Assembly (NCBI RefSeq): GCF_016858125.1
Contig: NZ_CP064781.1
Span: forward strand, 3,543,501 to 3,607,500
Direction of reading: 5' to 3'
Source: Azospira restricta
GTDB taxonomy: Bacteria; Pseudomonadota; Gammaproteobacteria; Burkholderiales; Rhodocyclaceae
Length of the DNA: 64,000 nt
The position numbers were made by a program, and so were the translations under genes. The notes under the pieces were generated by a model that did no database searches, was not told the DNA's origin, and saw nothing but the letters and a program-made list of their open reading frames with translations. Positions 38,464 through 50,206 of this stretch are shown here, one piece after another; position 1 is the first letter of the stretch, and each line of letters begins with the position of its first letter.

Positions 38464-39081
38464 TCAGCATTTGCGGGGGTCGGAGGCGGCGCTGACCGCC
38501 GGATCGCACATGCGGATCAGGCCGCCGGCCGAGACGCGAACTTCGAGATTGCGGACGTTCGCGTCGGCCTGTGCCGAGGCGAAGACGACGCGTGCCAGCG
38601 GCTGGCTGGCCGCGGCATCGGCGCAGGCCGTCTCGATGCGGCCGAAGCCGTTGAAGGTGATGCACGAGGTCGCCGCACCGCCGGCATCGGCGGCACCGAC
38701 GGTGACATCGGGCGAGCCCTCGCCGCCCGCCTTCTTCTGGATGATGCGCGGGACGACCGTCTCCGAGACCTCGGCCGCGCAGGCCGATGCTGGGTTGTCG
38801 CGGCTGACCACCCAGGAAACGCCGTCGGCACTGCGCAGGCAGCCGTCATCGAGGATCCTCGGGTTGGTCGACGAGACCATCCAGAAACTGACCCGTTCGT
38901 TGCGGCGCAGCGCCTCCATGCGGGCGAACTGGAGCCCGTTCTGCAGCGACTCGGCGGCGTTGCGGATCTGCACGTTGCGCAGCCAGGTCTGGAAGCTGGG
39001 GAAGCCGATCGCCATGAGCAGGCCGATGATCGCCACCACGACCGACAGTTCGACGAGGGAGAAGCCGCGGTCGCCGTGCAT
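38464..39081 (-). CDS. FimT/GspH-type minor pseudopilin (cluster 2)
   Basis: 205 residues with an unusually short leader: MHGDRG|FSLVELSVVVAIIG. GspH/FimT beta domain (LQFARMEALRRNERVSFWM) with Cys-rich C-terminus. Starts 12 nt after the pilE-like gene. Confidence 0.9.
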   Translation of the reverse strand: MHGDRGFSLVELSVVVAIIGLLMAIGFPSFQTWLRNVQIRNAAESLQNGLQFARMEALRRNERVSFWMVSSTNPRILDDGCLRSADGVSWVVSRDNPASACAAEVSETVVPRIIQKKAGGEGSPDVTVGAADAGGAATSCITFNGFGRIETACADAAASQPLARVVFASAQADANVRNLEVRVSAGGLIRMCDPAVSAASDPRKC

Positions 39082-39093
39082 CGTCCGCCCCGC

Positions 39094-39567
39094 TCAGCAC
39101 TCGCCGCCCGACACCAGCCAGCAGGACTTGGCGACGACGGCGCTCTTGAACAGGGTCGTTGCCTTGCCGTTGGCGTTGTTCAGCGTGAACGTGTGGCCGG
39201 CAGCGGCACCGCCGCTGCCGGTCGCCGTCAGCAGATAGGCCTGGTTCTGGCTGCCGGCGGCGCCGGTCAGCGCGCAGGTGTAGGTGAACTTCGTGTTCGC
39301 CAGCGCGAAGTTGATCCGGTTCGCCGTCCCGTCATGGCCGCACGGGGTGGCCTCGCCGACGCTGCCGTAGGCCCGGTTGTCCTGATAGAACTGCTCGAGC
39401 TTGACCCGGAAATCGGCCAGATTGGCAAACGCCTCCTGCAACGCCGCCCGGCGGACATAGTCGTCGTATTGGGGTATGGCGATCGCGGCGAGGATGCCGA
39501 TAATCGCAACAACGATTATTAGTTCGATGAGCGAGAAGCCTCTCGCCCTTGTCATGACTCCGACCAT
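39094..39567 (-). CDS. PilE-like type IV pilin (cluster 2)
   Basis: 157 residues. Prepilin site [30 protein letters not shown], the classic type IVa sequence, and a C-terminal Cys pair ([10 protein letters not shown]) like the disulfide loop of pilins. GAGG lies 5 nt before ATG 39567; the second in-frame ATG (39555) has its GGAG too close. First gene of the minus cluster. It may be a minor pilin of the PilE (not PilA) type, as in Pseudomonas. Confidence 0.88.
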   Translation of the reverse strand: MVGVMTRARGFSLIELIIVVAIIGILAAIAIPQYDDYVRRAALQEAFANLADFRVKLEQFYQDNRAYGSVGEATPCGHDGTANRINFALANTKFTYTCALTGAAGSQNQAYLLTATGSGGAAAGHTFTLNNANGKATTLFKSAVVAKSCWLVSGGEC

Positions 39568-39708
39568 GCCAGCCTCACGAATCCGCTTGTTTTTGTCGAT
39601 GAATTAAGTATTTACGGCAAGCCGAAAAGCACCGGCGCCTGACGACGAACGGCAGAATACCATCCACCGGAGGGAATGGATACACCCAAGAATAGTGAAA
39701 ACAAGCAG

Positions 39709-39730
39709 AAACCAGCCGCGGCGGCTGGTT
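39709..39730 (-). terminator. Hairpin in the ispH / pilE intergenic region, probable ispH terminator
   Basis: An 8-bp stem AACCAGCC/GGCTGGTT with a 5-nt loop, about 110 nt past the ispH stop, followed on the minus strand by TTTCTGCTTGTTTTC. The rest of the 273-nt gap (39568-39840) holds an AT-rich stretch upstream of the pilE-like gene (39590-39625) that should contain its promoter; I see no clear sigma-54 GG-N10-GC element. Confidence 0.55.
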
Positions 39731-39840
39731 GCTCAACAGGCAAAAAGCGAAGCAGTCAGCAGAACAACGCCGACAAACAAAGAATAATGATTGTGTTTCC
39801 CGATTTCCGGAATGGCGCCGGCGCCCCCGGCGGCGGACGG

Positions 39841-40758
39841 CTACAGCCCCGCCGGCAACGGGAAGGTCGTCGTCTCCTCGACCCCGCGCAGGTGGCCGAC
39901 CTCGGCCGCCCCGAGTTCGCGCAGGCGCTGCACGACCGATTCGACCAGCGCCTCGGGTGCCGAGGCGCCGGCGGTCAGGCCGACGCGGCGGACGCCGGCG
40001 ACCCAGTCGGCGCGGATTTCGCCGGCGTGGTCGACCATGTAGGCGCGGACGCCGTTCTTTTCCGCCACTTCGCGCAGGCGGTTGGAATTGGAGCTGTTCG
40101 GGCTGCCGACGACGATCACCACCTCGCATTCGCCGGACAGCGCCTTCACCGCGTCCTGGCGGTTCTGCGTGGCGTAGCAGATGTCGTCCTTCTTCGGGCC
40201 GACGATCGCCGGGAAGCGCGCGCGCAGCGCATCGACGATCACCCGCGCATCGTCCACGGACAGCGTCGTCTGCGTCACGTACGAGAGCTGCCCGGGGTTG
40301 CGCACCGCCAGCGCCGCGACATCGGCGACGGTCTCGACCAGGTACATGCCGCCGGAGGCCTGCCCCATCGTCCCCTCGACCTCGGGGTGCCCCTTGTGGC
40401 CGATCATGATCACCTCGCGCTCGTCGCGGCGCATCTTGCCGACCTCGACGTGCACCTTGGTCACCAGCGGGCAGGTCGCATCGAACACCTTCAACCCGCG
40501 CTGTTCCGCCTCTTCGCGCACCGCCCTGGAGACGCCGTGGGCGCTGAAGATCACCGTCGCCCCGGCCGGCACGTCGGCGAGGTCCTCGATGAACACCGCC
40601 CCCTTGGCGCGCAGGTCGTCGCAGACGAACTTGTTGTGCACGACTTCGTGGCGCACGTAGATCGGTGCGCCGAACTTCGCCAGCGCGCGTTCGACGATGG
40701 TGATCGCGCGCTCGACGCCGGCGCAGAAGCCGCGGGGATTGGCGAGGATGACTTCCAT
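39841..40758 (-). CDS. ispH: 4-hydroxy-3-methylbut-2-enyl diphosphate reductase IspH
   Basis: 305-residue Fe-S enzyme for the last step of the MEP pathway, making IPP and DMAPP. The three cluster cysteines are Cys12 (GFCAGV), Cys96 (DATCPLV) and Cys194 (ICYATQNRQ); the substrate-binding [11 protein letters not shown] follows. Last gene of ribF-ileS-lspA-fkpB-ispH. The other MEP gene in the window, dxs, is about 20 kb away. Confidence 0.98.
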   Translation of the reverse strand: MEVILANPRGFCAGVERAITIVERALAKFGAPIYVRHEVVHNKFVCDDLRAKGAVFIEDLADVPAGATVIFSAHGVSRAVREEAEQRGLKVFDATCPLVTKVHVEVGKMRRDEREVIMIGHKGHPEVEGTMGQASGGMYLVETVADVAALAVRNPGQLSYVTQTTLSVDDARVIVDALRARFPAIVGPKKDDICYATQNRQDAVKALSGECEVVIVVGSPNSSNSNRLREVAEKNGVRAYMVDHAGEIRADWVAGVRRVGLTAGASAPEALVESVVQRLRELGAAEVGHLRGVEETTTFPLPAGL

Positions 40759-40766
40759 GGCTGTCC

Positions 40767-41222
40767 TTACAGAATGCCGATGATCTTGACTTCGAAGCGC
40801 ACCGGCTGGCCGGCGAGCGGATGGTTGAAGTCGAACACGGCGGTGGTGTCGTTGAGTTCGCGCAGCAGGCCGGCGACGCCACCCGCGGTGCCGGGCAGGC
40901 CGCCATCCGGGGCGCTGAATTCGATCAGCGAATTGACCTTGAGTTCCATCTCCGGCGGCAGCGCGCTGCGCGCGATGCGCTCGACGAGGCGCGGATTGTG
41001 CTGGCCGAAGGCCTCGTCGGCCTCCAGCTGGAAGACGTGGTGCTCGCCGACGCCGACGCCGAGCAGGCAGGCCTCCAGCGTCGCCGCGAGCTGGCCGGCG
41101 CCCATCTGCAGCGTCGCTGGGCTCATGTCGAAGGTGCTGACGTGCTCGGTGCCGTCAAGGCCGCTCAAGCGGTAATGCAGCGTCAGGAAGCTGTCCGGCT
41201 GGACGGTCACGGGTTGGTTCAT
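40767..41222 (-). CDS. fkpB: FKBP-type peptidyl-prolyl isomerase FkpB (SlpA-like)
   Basis: 151-residue FKBP with an insert-in-flap domain, the SlpA/FkpB type: [31 protein letters not shown] and [14 protein letters not shown] 41222 has GGAG 8 nt upstream, preceded by an in-frame TTG. The position between lspA and ispH is conserved in Gram-negative bacteria. Confidence 0.94.
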   Translation of the reverse strand: MNQPVTVQPDSFLTLHYRLSGLDGTEHVSTFDMSPATLQMGAGQLAATLEACLLGVGVGEHHVFQLEADEAFGQHNPRLVERIARSALPPEMELKVNSLIEFSAPDGGLPGTAGGVAGLLRELNDTTAVFDFNHPLAGQPVRFEVKIIGIL

Positions 41223-41241
41223 CAATCCTACTCCAGGGGGT

Positions 41242-41731
41242 TCAGGCGGCGCCCTTGCCGTCGCGCGCGCCGGAACCGAAAAACTGGTCCCAGACCATCA
41301 GCACCGCGCCGACGGTGATCGCCGCGTCGGCGACGTTGAACGCCGGCCAGTAGAAGCCGGCGGCGTGCCACTGCACGAAATCGACGACGGCGCCGAAGCG
41401 GAGGCGGTCGATCACGTTGCCGAGCGCACCGCCCATGATCAGCGTGAGCGACAGCGACAGCAGCTTCTGCGCCGCATGGCCGCGCAGCATGACGACGATC
41501 CACGCCGACACACCGACGGCCAGCGCGGTGAAGAACCAGCGCTGCCAGCCGTCCTCGCTCGCCAGGAAACTGAACGCGGCGCCGCGGTTGAAGGTGAGCA
41601 CCCAGTTCCAGAACGGCGCGACGTAGATCGTCTCGCCGTAGGCGATGTTGGCGAGCACGACCTGCTTGCTGATCTGGTCGAGCACGATCACCAGCACCGC
41701 CAGCGCGTACCAGCGCGCCGGCGAGGCGCGC

Positions 41732-41745
<14 letters not shown>
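41242..41745 (-). CDS. lspA: Signal peptidase II LspA
   Basis: 167-residue inner-membrane aspartic protease that cleaves prolipoprotein signal peptides. Four hydrophobic segments; catalytic Asp residues are in GNVIDRL and FNVADAAI, with the conserved NRGAAFSFL between. No ATG is available: GTG at 41745 (AGGG 8 nt upstream) is preferred to GTG 41739. It overlaps the end of ileS by 14 nt. Confidence 0.95.
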
Positions 41746-44530
<2,785 letters not shown>

Positions 44531-44544
44531 GTTGGTTACTCGAA

Positions 44545-45468
44545 TCAAAGCTTGAAATACTGGCGGGCGGTGTCGACGTCGCGCGCGATCTGCGCCTTCA
44601 AGGCGTCGAAGCCGGGGAATTTCATCTCGTCGCGGATCTTGTGCAGGAAGCGGACGGTCAGGTGCGCGCCGTAGATGTCGGCGGCGAAATCGAACAGGTG
44701 CACTTCCAGGATGGGCCGCAGCACGGCGTTCGCCGTCGGCCGGTAGCCGAGGTTGGCGACGCCGGGCAGCGGCCTGCCGCCGAGCCCGGTGACCTCGACC
44801 GCGAAGACGCCGAGCAGCGGCGGCCGGTCGTGCTTCATGCGGATGTTGGCGGTGGCGTAGCCGAGCTGGCGACCGACCTTGTCGCCATGCACGACGCGAC
44901 CGTCGATCACGTACGGACGGCCGAGCAGTTCGGCGGCGCGCTCGAGCTCGCCGGTCCACAACGCATCGCGTACCGCCGAGCTGGACACGCGGACGCCGCC
45001 CTCGACCACCGAGGCCATCGCCTCGACGCGGAAGCCGAACGATTCGCCGGCCCGCTGCAGCAGCGCGAAGTCGCCGGCGCGCCGGGCGCCGAAGCGGAAG
45101 TCGTCGCCGATGATCAGGTGCCGCACGCGCAGCGTCTTCACCAGCACGTCCTCGATGAACTGATCGGCGGAGAGACTGGCGAAAGCCCGGTTGAAGCGGC
45201 AGACGAACGCCAGTTCGATGCCGTCCTCGGCGATCAGTTCGAGCTTCTCGCGCAAGGTCGACAGCCGCGTCGGCGCCGACTCCGGTGCGAAGAACTCGCG
45301 CGGATGCGGCTCGAAGGTGAGCACCGCCGGCGGCAGGCCGCTCTCGCCGGCGACCGCGCACAGGCGCGCGAGCAGCGCGCGATGACCGAGGTGCACGCCA
45401 TCGAAGTTGCCGATGGTGAGCACGGTCGCGCTGGGCGCGGGTTGCGAGGTGCCGCGGAAGACGAGCAT
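44545..45468 (-). CDS. ribF: Bifunctional riboflavin kinase/FAD synthetase RibF
   Basis: 307 residues. The N-terminal FMN adenylyltransferase domain has [10 protein letters not shown] and IIGDDFRFG; the C-terminal riboflavin kinase has GYATANI (flavin/ATP site) and [10 protein letters not shown]. It makes FMN and FAD from riboflavin. First gene of the minus-strand chain leading to ispH. Confidence 0.97.
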   Translation of the reverse strand: MLVFRGTSQPAPSATVLTIGNFDGVHLGHRALLARLCAVAGESGLPPAVLTFEPHPREFFAPESAPTRLSTLREKLELIAEDGIELAFVCRFNRAFASLSADQFIEDVLVKTLRVRHLIIGDDFRFGARRAGDFALLQRAGESFGFRVEAMASVVEGGVRVSSSAVRDALWTGELERAAELLGRPYVIDGRVVHGDKVGRQLGYATANIRMKHDRPPLLGVFAVEVTGLGGRPLPGVANLGYRPTANAVLRPILEVHLFDFAADIYGAHLTVRFLHKIRDEMKFPGFDALKAQIARDVDTARQYFKL

Positions 45469-45640
45469 CAGGAAAGCCGGAGGTCGACGAAAAAGGCTGA
45501 ATTATAAAGGTTTACGGGCGGCCTTGCGGCGCCGCGAGCGGCGCTCGGTCACCCGCCAAGCGGACGTCCTCACGATACACGTCGTGCATCGCTCGGGCGC
45601 ACCCGCGGGCACTGCTTTGCGACGTGCTCGCGCACATCAT
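45469..45640. promoter_or_regulatory. ribF / amiC intergenic region with the ribF -10 element
   Basis: A perfect TATAAT on the minus strand (45506-45501) about 33 nt before ribF ATG; the -35 position (CCGCAA) is poor. The remainder is GC-rich, with no convincing hairpin-plus-U terminator for amiC. Confidence 0.5.
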
Positions 45641-46927
45641 TCAGTCGAGCCTGGCGAGCTTCGACTTGGCGAGCGGCGGATTGAGCTTGAAGTACTTGCG
45701 GATGCCGGAGAGCACCGCTTCGGCGAGCCGGTCCTGGTAGACCTCGTCGTTCAGCCGGCGCTCCTCCTCGGGATTCGAGATGAACGCCGTCTCGACCAGG
45801 ATCGACGGGATGTCCGGCGCCTTCAGCACGGCGAAGCCGGCCTGCTCGACGTGCGGCTTGTGCAGGTCGCCGACGCGGTCGAGCTCGCCGAGCACCGCCT
45901 TGCCCAGCTTCAGGCTGTCGTTGATCGTCGCCGTCTGCGACAGGTCGAGCAGCGTGCGGGCCAGCACCGGGTCCTTGGTATTGAAGTTCACGCCGCCGAT
46001 CAGGTCGGCCGCGTTCTCCTTGTTCGCCAGCCAGCGCGCCGCCGAGCTCGTGGCGCCGTTCTCCGACAGCACGAACACCGACGCGCCGCGCGCATCCGGG
46101 CGGATGAAGGCGTCGGCGTGGATCGACACGAAGAGGTCGGACTGCACGCGCCGCGCCTTCTGCACGCGCATCTGCAAGGGCACGAAGAAATCGGAATCGC
46201 GCGTCAGCACCGCGCGCATGTTCGGCTCGGCGTCGATCTTCGCCTTCAGCCGCTTCGCCACGGCCAGCGTCACCGCCTTCTCGTGCGTGCCGCGACGGCC
46301 GACGGCGCCGGGATCCTCGCCGCCATGGCCGGGATCGAGGGTGATCGTCACCAGCCGGTCCACCACCGGCTTGCCCGGGCGCCGCGGCTCGGCCGCGGCC
46401 GGCGGCTGCGCCTCCGGCTTGTCCTCGAGCGGCAGCGGCTGCAGTTCCTTCTTGTCGAGCAGCGCCAGCAGCGGGTCCGGCGCGTTCGCCGGATAGACGT
46501 CGAGCACCAGCCGGTGGCCGTATTCGCCGACCGGCGCCAGCACGAAGACCTGCGGCGCCACCTCGGTCTTCAGTTCCATCACCAGGCGCACAACGCCTGG
46601 CTTGAAGCGGCCGGCGCGCAGCAGCTTGATGTACGGATCGTCGGCGGCGATCTTGCCGGACAGCCCGTCGAGCACGCCGTTGAATTCGACCCCTTCGAGG
46701 TCGACCACCAGCCGCTCCGGATTCTTCACGGTGAAGTGCGAGAACTTCACCGAGGCGTCGGTCTCCAGCGTCACGCGGGTGTAGTCGGCCGCCGGCCAGA
46801 CGCGCACGGCGACCACGCTCGGGCCGCGCGCCGCCCGCGCCAGCGGCGTTACGAGGAGGACGAGGGAGGCGCCGCCGGCGAAGCGCAGCAGCTGGCGGCG
46901 GCGGCCGTCGGGAAGTCGCTCAGACAT
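45641..46927 (-). CDS. amiC: N-acetylmuramoyl-L-alanine amidase AmiC-like (AMIN + Amidase_3)
   Basis: 428 residues. The N-terminus GRRRQLLRF followed by a hydrophobic stretch looks like a twin-arginine signal, as in E. coli AmiC. Then an AMIN domain (about 45-150, septal targeting) and a zinc amidase domain with LDPGHGGEDPG, SIHADAF and ILVETAFISNPEE. It should split daughter-cell peptidoglycan. ATG 46927 (GGAGG 8 nt upstream) lies within the 3' end of tsaE. Confidence 0.94.
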   Translation of the reverse strand: MSERLPDGRRRQLLRFAGGASLVLLVTPLARAARGPSVVAVRVWPAADYTRVTLETDASVKFSHFTVKNPERLVVDLEGVEFNGVLDGLSGKIAADDPYIKLLRAGRFKPGVVRLVMELKTEVAPQVFVLAPVGEYGHRLVLDVYPANAPDPLLALLDKKELQPLPLEDKPEAQPPAAAEPRRPGKPVVDRLVTITLDPGHGGEDPGAVGRRGTHEKAVTLAVAKRLKAKIDAEPNMRAVLTRDSDFFVPLQMRVQKARRVQSDLFVSIHADAFIRPDARGASVFVLSENGATSSAARWLANKENAADLIGGVNFNTKDPVLARTLLDLSQTATINDSLKLGKAVLGELDRVGDLHKPHVEQAGFAVLKAPDIPSILVETAFISNPEEERRLNDEVYQDRLAEAVLSGIRKYFKLNPPLAKSKLARLD

Positions 46928-47388
46928 TGCCGGCCCTCCGGCGAACGGGGCGAGAGCACGGCGCGGCGGCCGTTCCCGGCGAAGGCGAGGGCGACGACGA
47001 GGTCCGGCGGCGGCACATAGCCGGCCGCCTTGTCGGGCCATTCGACCAGACAGACCGAATCGCTGCGGAAGTACTCGCCCAGACCTGCATCGACAAACTC
47101 TTCCGGATGGTTGAAACGATAAAAATCAAAGTGATACCAGTATAAGCTCGAAATTACGTAAACTTCAACCAGCGTATAGGTCGGGCTCTTCACCGGCCCG
47201 GCATGGCCGAGGGCGCGCAGCATCGCGCGCACCAGCGTCGTCTTGCCGGCGCCGAGGTCGCCGTCGAGGTACACCACCATCCCCGGCCGCAGGCGCGGCG
47301 CCAGCCGTTCCGCGAACGCGACGCTCGCCGCCTCGTCCGGCAGGGACACGGAAAGATCCGCAGAAATGGTAGGCTCGGGGCTATGCAA
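46849..47388 (-). CDS. tsaE: tRNA threonylcarbamoyladenosine biosynthesis protein TsaE
   Basis: 179-residue ATPase of the t6A pathway. P-loop GDLGAGKTTLVRA, then GHAGPVKSPTYTLVE and YHFDFYRF, the family blocks. No ATG exists: TTG 47388 has GGAG 8 nt upstream; GTG 47349 is an alternative. The C-terminus carries an Ala/Ser/Cys-rich tail translated from amiC's start region (79-nt overlap). An AT-rich patch at about 47096-47160 (codons such as GTA, ATT, TTA) contrasts with the rest of the gene. Confidence 0.9.
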   Translation of the reverse strand: MHSPEPTISADLSVSLPDEAASVAFAERLAPRLRPGMVVYLDGDLGAGKTTLVRAMLRALGHAGPVKSPTYTLVEVYVISSLYWYHFDFYRFNHPEEFVDAGLGEYFRSDSVCLVEWPDKAAGYVPPPDLVVALAFAGNGRRAVLSPRSPEGRQCLSDFPTAAAASCCASPAAPPSSSS

Positions 47389-48453
47389 GAAAAAGACTCC
47401 GCAGTGGACTGGGCCGCACTGGCGGCACGCATCAAGGACTGGGGGCGCGAGCTCGGCTTCGCCGAAGTCGGCATTGCCCGCGCCGACCCGTCGGAGGCCG
47501 TCCCCGGCCTCATGCGCTGGCTCGAACAGGGCCGCCACGGGGTCATGGATTATATGGCCAAACACGCGCCGCTGCGTGCCGACCCGGCCGCGCTGCACCC
47601 CGGCACGACGACCGTCGTCACCGCCCGCCTGCCCTACTGGCCGGACGCCGCCGACGCCGCGTCGGTGCTCGCCGACGGCGCGCTCGCCTATGTCTCGCGC
47701 TACGCGCTCGGCCGCGATTATCACAAGACGATCCGCAGCCGCCTGCAGAAGCTGGCCGACCGTATCCGCGGCGAACTGCCGGAAGGGACCGACTTCAACT
47801 ACCGCGCCTTCTCCGACTCGGCACCGGTGATGGAGGTCGAGTTCGCCCGCCTGGCCGGCACCGCCTGGCGCGGCAAGCACACGCTGTCGCTGACCCGCGG
47901 TGGCTCCTACCATTTCCTCGGCGAGCTCTACACCGACCTGCCGCTGCCGCCGGACGCACCTATTGCCGAGCACTGCGGCAGCTGCCGCGCCTGTCTCGAC
48001 ATCTGCCCGACGCAGGCGATCGTCGCGCCCTACGAGGTCGACGCGCGGCGCTGCATCTCCTACCTGACGATCGAACTCGACGGCGCGATCCCCGAGGCGC
48101 TGCGGCCGCTGCTCGGCAACCGCATCTACGGCTGCGACGACTGCCAGCTCGTCTGCCCATGGAACCGCTTCGCGACCGTCGGCGACCCCGACTTCGCCCC
48201 CCGCCATGGCCTCGACGCGGCCACGCTCGCCGAGCTCTTCGCCTGGAGCGAGGCCGAATTCGAGCAGCGCCTGCAGGGCAGCCCGATCCGCCGCATCGGC
48301 CACGAACGCTGGCTGCGCAACCTCGCCGTCGCCCTCGGCAACGCGCCGGCCACAGCGGCGACCGTCGCCGCGCTCGAAGCCCGCGACGACCACCCCTCGC
48401 CGCTGGTGCGCGAGCACGTCGCCTGGGCGCTCGCCCGCCAGCGGGGGAAATAA
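47383..48453 (+). CDS. queG: Epoxyqueuosine reductase QueG
   Basis: 356-residue cobalamin- and Fe-S-dependent enzyme completing queuosine synthesis in tRNA. An N-terminal cobalamin-binding domain is followed by two 4Fe-4S motifs (CGSCRACLDICP and CDDCQLVCPWN) and a HEAT-like C-terminus. ATG 47383 is divergent from and overlaps the start of tsaE by 6 nt, a pairing of two tRNA-modification genes seen widely in proteobacteria. Confidence 0.95.
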   Translation: MQEKDSAVDWAALAARIKDWGRELGFAEVGIARADPSEAVPGLMRWLEQGRHGVMDYMAKHAPLRADPAALHPGTTTVVTARLPYWPDAADAASVLADGALAYVSRYALGRDYHKTIRSRLQKLADRIRGELPEGTDFNYRAFSDSAPVMEVEFARLAGTAWRGKHTLSLTRGGSYHFLGELYTDLPLPPDAPIAEHCGSCRACLDICPTQAIVAPYEVDARRCISYLTIELDGAIPEALRPLLGNRIYGCDDCQLVCPWNRFATVGDPDFAPRHGLDAATLAELFAWSEAEFEQRLQGSPIRRIGHERWLRNLAVALGNAPATAATVAALEARDDHPSPLVREHVAWALARQRGK

Positions 48454-48456
48454 ATC

Positions 48457-48484
48457 TTGCAATCCGGGAGCCCCGGGCTATAAA
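48457..48484 (+). promoter_or_regulatory. Sigma-70 promoter of the DUF1631 operon
   Basis: TTGCAA (48457-48462) and TATAAA (48479-48484) with a 16-nt spacer, starting 3 nt after the queG stop. The predicted start (about 48491) falls exactly at the hairpin that leads the riboswitch transcript. Confidence 0.75.
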
Positions 48485-48490
48485 GTTCAC

Positions 48491-48519
48491 TGCCTACGTC
48501 CCGATAATGGACATAGGCA
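48491..48519 (+). repeat. Hairpin at the predicted 5' end of the riboswitch transcript
   Basis: Arms TGCCTA (48491-48496) and TAGGCA (48514-48519), one mismatch, then GTCC/GGAC around a 7-nt loop. As DNA it could be an operator overlapping the transcription start; as RNA a 5'-protecting stem. Confidence 0.6.
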
Positions 48520-48563
48520 GACCATGGTCGGTTTGCGCATCGCCTGCAACAGGTGGCGCGCCG

Positions 48564-48659
48564 ATCTCTGAAACAGGGCAAACCCATCGAAAGATGGCGA
48601 CGCAAAGTCACCGGCCTAAAGCGAACCTGCGGTTCGCTACGGTAGCGGGACCACCAGAT
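48564..48659 (+). ncRNA. c-di-GMP-I (GEMM) riboswitch
   Basis: All hallmarks of the GEMM-I aptamer are present: AACAGGGCAAACC entering a stem CCATC/GATGG capped by a GAAA tetraloop (48584-48597), the junction GACGCAAAGTC (48599-48609), the tetraloop receptor GGCCTAAA (48613-48620), a second stem GCGAACC/GGTTCGC (48621-48637) and the closing ACGGTAGCGGGACC. The first G of the AGGGC block (48576), equivalent to G20 of the Vc2 aptamer, is G; this favours c-di-GMP over cGAMP. A closing stem TCTG/CAGA is at 48567-48570 and 48655-48658. Confidence 0.93.
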
Positions 48660-48863
48660 AAACGAGGTTGATGTGGGCAACGACTACTCCTCCCGGCATG
48701 CACCGCACGATGTTTCGACATCGCGCCGTGGCTCGTCCTCGCCGCCGATGACGCCCGCCCTCCCCTGCGCTTCTCCTCTGGTACGCCACGCCACTGCCGC
48801 CGGCGCCCTGTGCACGACCACGCCACGCCCCGCTGCCACGGGCCGGCGCGAGGAGAATCCGTC
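48660..48863 (+). other. Leader between the riboswitch and the first DUF1631 gene
   Basis: About 200 nt. A GAGG ribosome-binding-like site (48664-48667) abuts the aptamer and precedes both ATG 48671 (26-codon frame) and GTG 48673 (73-codon frame ending at 48894, inside the DUF1631 start). A UUCG-loop hairpin CGATGT/ACATCG lies at 48709-48724. No U-run terminator is visible, so the riboswitch may act on translation, Rho access or a leader peptide. I do not call either small frame a gene. Confidence 0.5.
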
Positions 48864-50198
48864 ATGGGTACCCAGGACAGCAAAGGCAAGGTAATCCCCT
48901 TCACCCCGCCGCCGGCCGCCGGTCGCGCGCGCAGCGAGACGCCGGACCCGGCGCAGCTGCTCGGCACGATGCGCGACCTGGCGCTGGCCAGGCGCCGCGG
49001 CTTCGACACCGTCGAGCACGTGGTGCCGCCCAGGCATGCCGCAGCACCGACGGTGCCCGGCAGCGCGGCAGCACAGCCGTCGGGAGAGCTCGACGCCCCG
49101 CGGCTGAGCGCGCTGTTCATCGCTTCGCTCGACGACCTCATCTGCCAGCGTACGGCATCGTCCGTTGCCGGCGACTGGCCGCGGCAGGGCAATCGCCAGC
49201 TCGACAAGGTCGCCGCCGACATCGTCGACATGCTCTTCGGCTTCGTTCTCGACGACCCGCAGATTCCGCACGCCGCCAGCGAGTCGCTGCTCGCCGCGCA
49301 GCTGCCGATGCTGCAGATGGCGATGCGCGAGCCTGCCTTCTTCGCCGACTGGCAGCATCCGGCGCGGCAGCTCCTCAACGACATCGCCCCGCTGTTCAAG
49401 GAACACGGCGAACGCGGCGGCGACGCGACGGTATTCGCGACCTTCTTCGCCAGCGGCATGGCACGCGTACTCGACGAACTGGCCCCCAACGGCACAGCCT
49501 TCGCGATCCTGCACCATTCGCTGCGCGAATTCGTCCGCGACACCGGCAGCCGCACGCCCGATGCCGACGCCTGGCAGCGTGCCGAAGCCGCGGCCCGCAA
49601 CTTCCTCGAGCGCCCGCTGCCGCCGCTGGTCCGCGATTTCGTCGCCGACCACTGGATCGACGTCCTCGAACGCACCGCCGAACATCACGCCGAGAACTCG
49701 CCGCAGTGGCTGGACGCACTCGCGGTCGTCGACGACCTGGCATGGAGCCTGACGGCGAAGACCGGCGAGGACGAGCGCTTCCGCCTGATCGCGCTGATCC
49801 CGGCGCTGCTTGCGCGCCTGAACCGCGGCCTCGACCTGATCGACGTCGGGCGCGAGGACCGGCGTCCCTTCTTCGACGCGCTGATCGACATCCACTCGCG
49901 CGTGCTGCGCATCGAGACGGCACCGGCGAAGACGCCGCCGCGTGCGGAAAGCGCCGACGAACAGGTCGCCCGCCTGCGACGCGGCGACTGGGTCGAGCTT
50001 CGTCACGACGACGGCGGCGTCACGCGCGAACGCCTGACCTGGATCAGCCCGCAGCGCGGCATTCTGGTCTTCTCCAACCACCATGGGCAGGGCGCCATCC
50101 AGATCGCGCCGGAAGACCTGGTCGACCGGGTGAAGACTGGCCGGGCGACGCTCATCTTCGACCAGCCAACGGACGCATCGGACAAGAACAGCGCCTAG
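48864..50198 (+). CDS. DUF1631 family protein, short paralogue
   Basis: 444-residue soluble, mostly helical protein of unknown biochemical role. It aligns with the second half of the next gene: VDMLFGFVLDD ... WQHPARQLLND (about residues 125-170), and a C-terminal beta-rich module RGDWVELRHDDGG ... WISPQRGILVFSNHHG (about 373-420) that recalls a PilZ-like barrel without the full RxxxR motif. It lacks the roughly 250-residue N-terminal region of its neighbour. GAGGAG is 8 nt before ATG 48864. Transcribed from a c-di-GMP riboswitch leader, so its level should respond to c-di-GMP. Confidence 0.85.
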   Translation: MGTQDSKGKVIPFTPPPAAGRARSETPDPAQLLGTMRDLALARRRGFDTVEHVVPPRHAAAPTVPGSAAAQPSGELDAPRLSALFIASLDDLICQRTASSVAGDWPRQGNRQLDKVAADIVDMLFGFVLDDPQIPHAASESLLAAQLPMLQMAMREPAFFADWQHPARQLLNDIAPLFKEHGERGGDATVFATFFASGMARVLDELAPNGTAFAILHHSLREFVRDTGSRTPDADAWQRAEAAARNFLERPLPPLVRDFVADHWIDVLERTAEHHAENSPQWLDALAVVDDLAWSLTAKTGEDERFRLIALIPALLARLNRGLDLIDVGREDRRPFFDALIDIHSRVLRIETAPAKTPPRAESADEQVARLRRGDWVELRHDDGGVTRERLTWISPQRGILVFSNHHGQGAIQIAPEDLVDRVKTGRATLIFDQPTDASDKNSA

Positions 50199-50206
50199 GG
50201 GGAGGC

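Noticed and set aside
39568-39660. Sigma-54 promoter for the second pilE-like gene
   Set aside because: Checked for TGGC-N8-TGC on the minus strand; the nearest candidate (GGTGC...GGCTTGC) has the wrong spacing.
48673-48894. 73-codon GTG frame in the riboswitch leader as a gene
   Set aside because: Good ribosome-binding site but the peptide is Ser/Pro/Arg-rich without any recognisable pattern, and it overlaps the DUF1631 start; kept only as a hypothesis.
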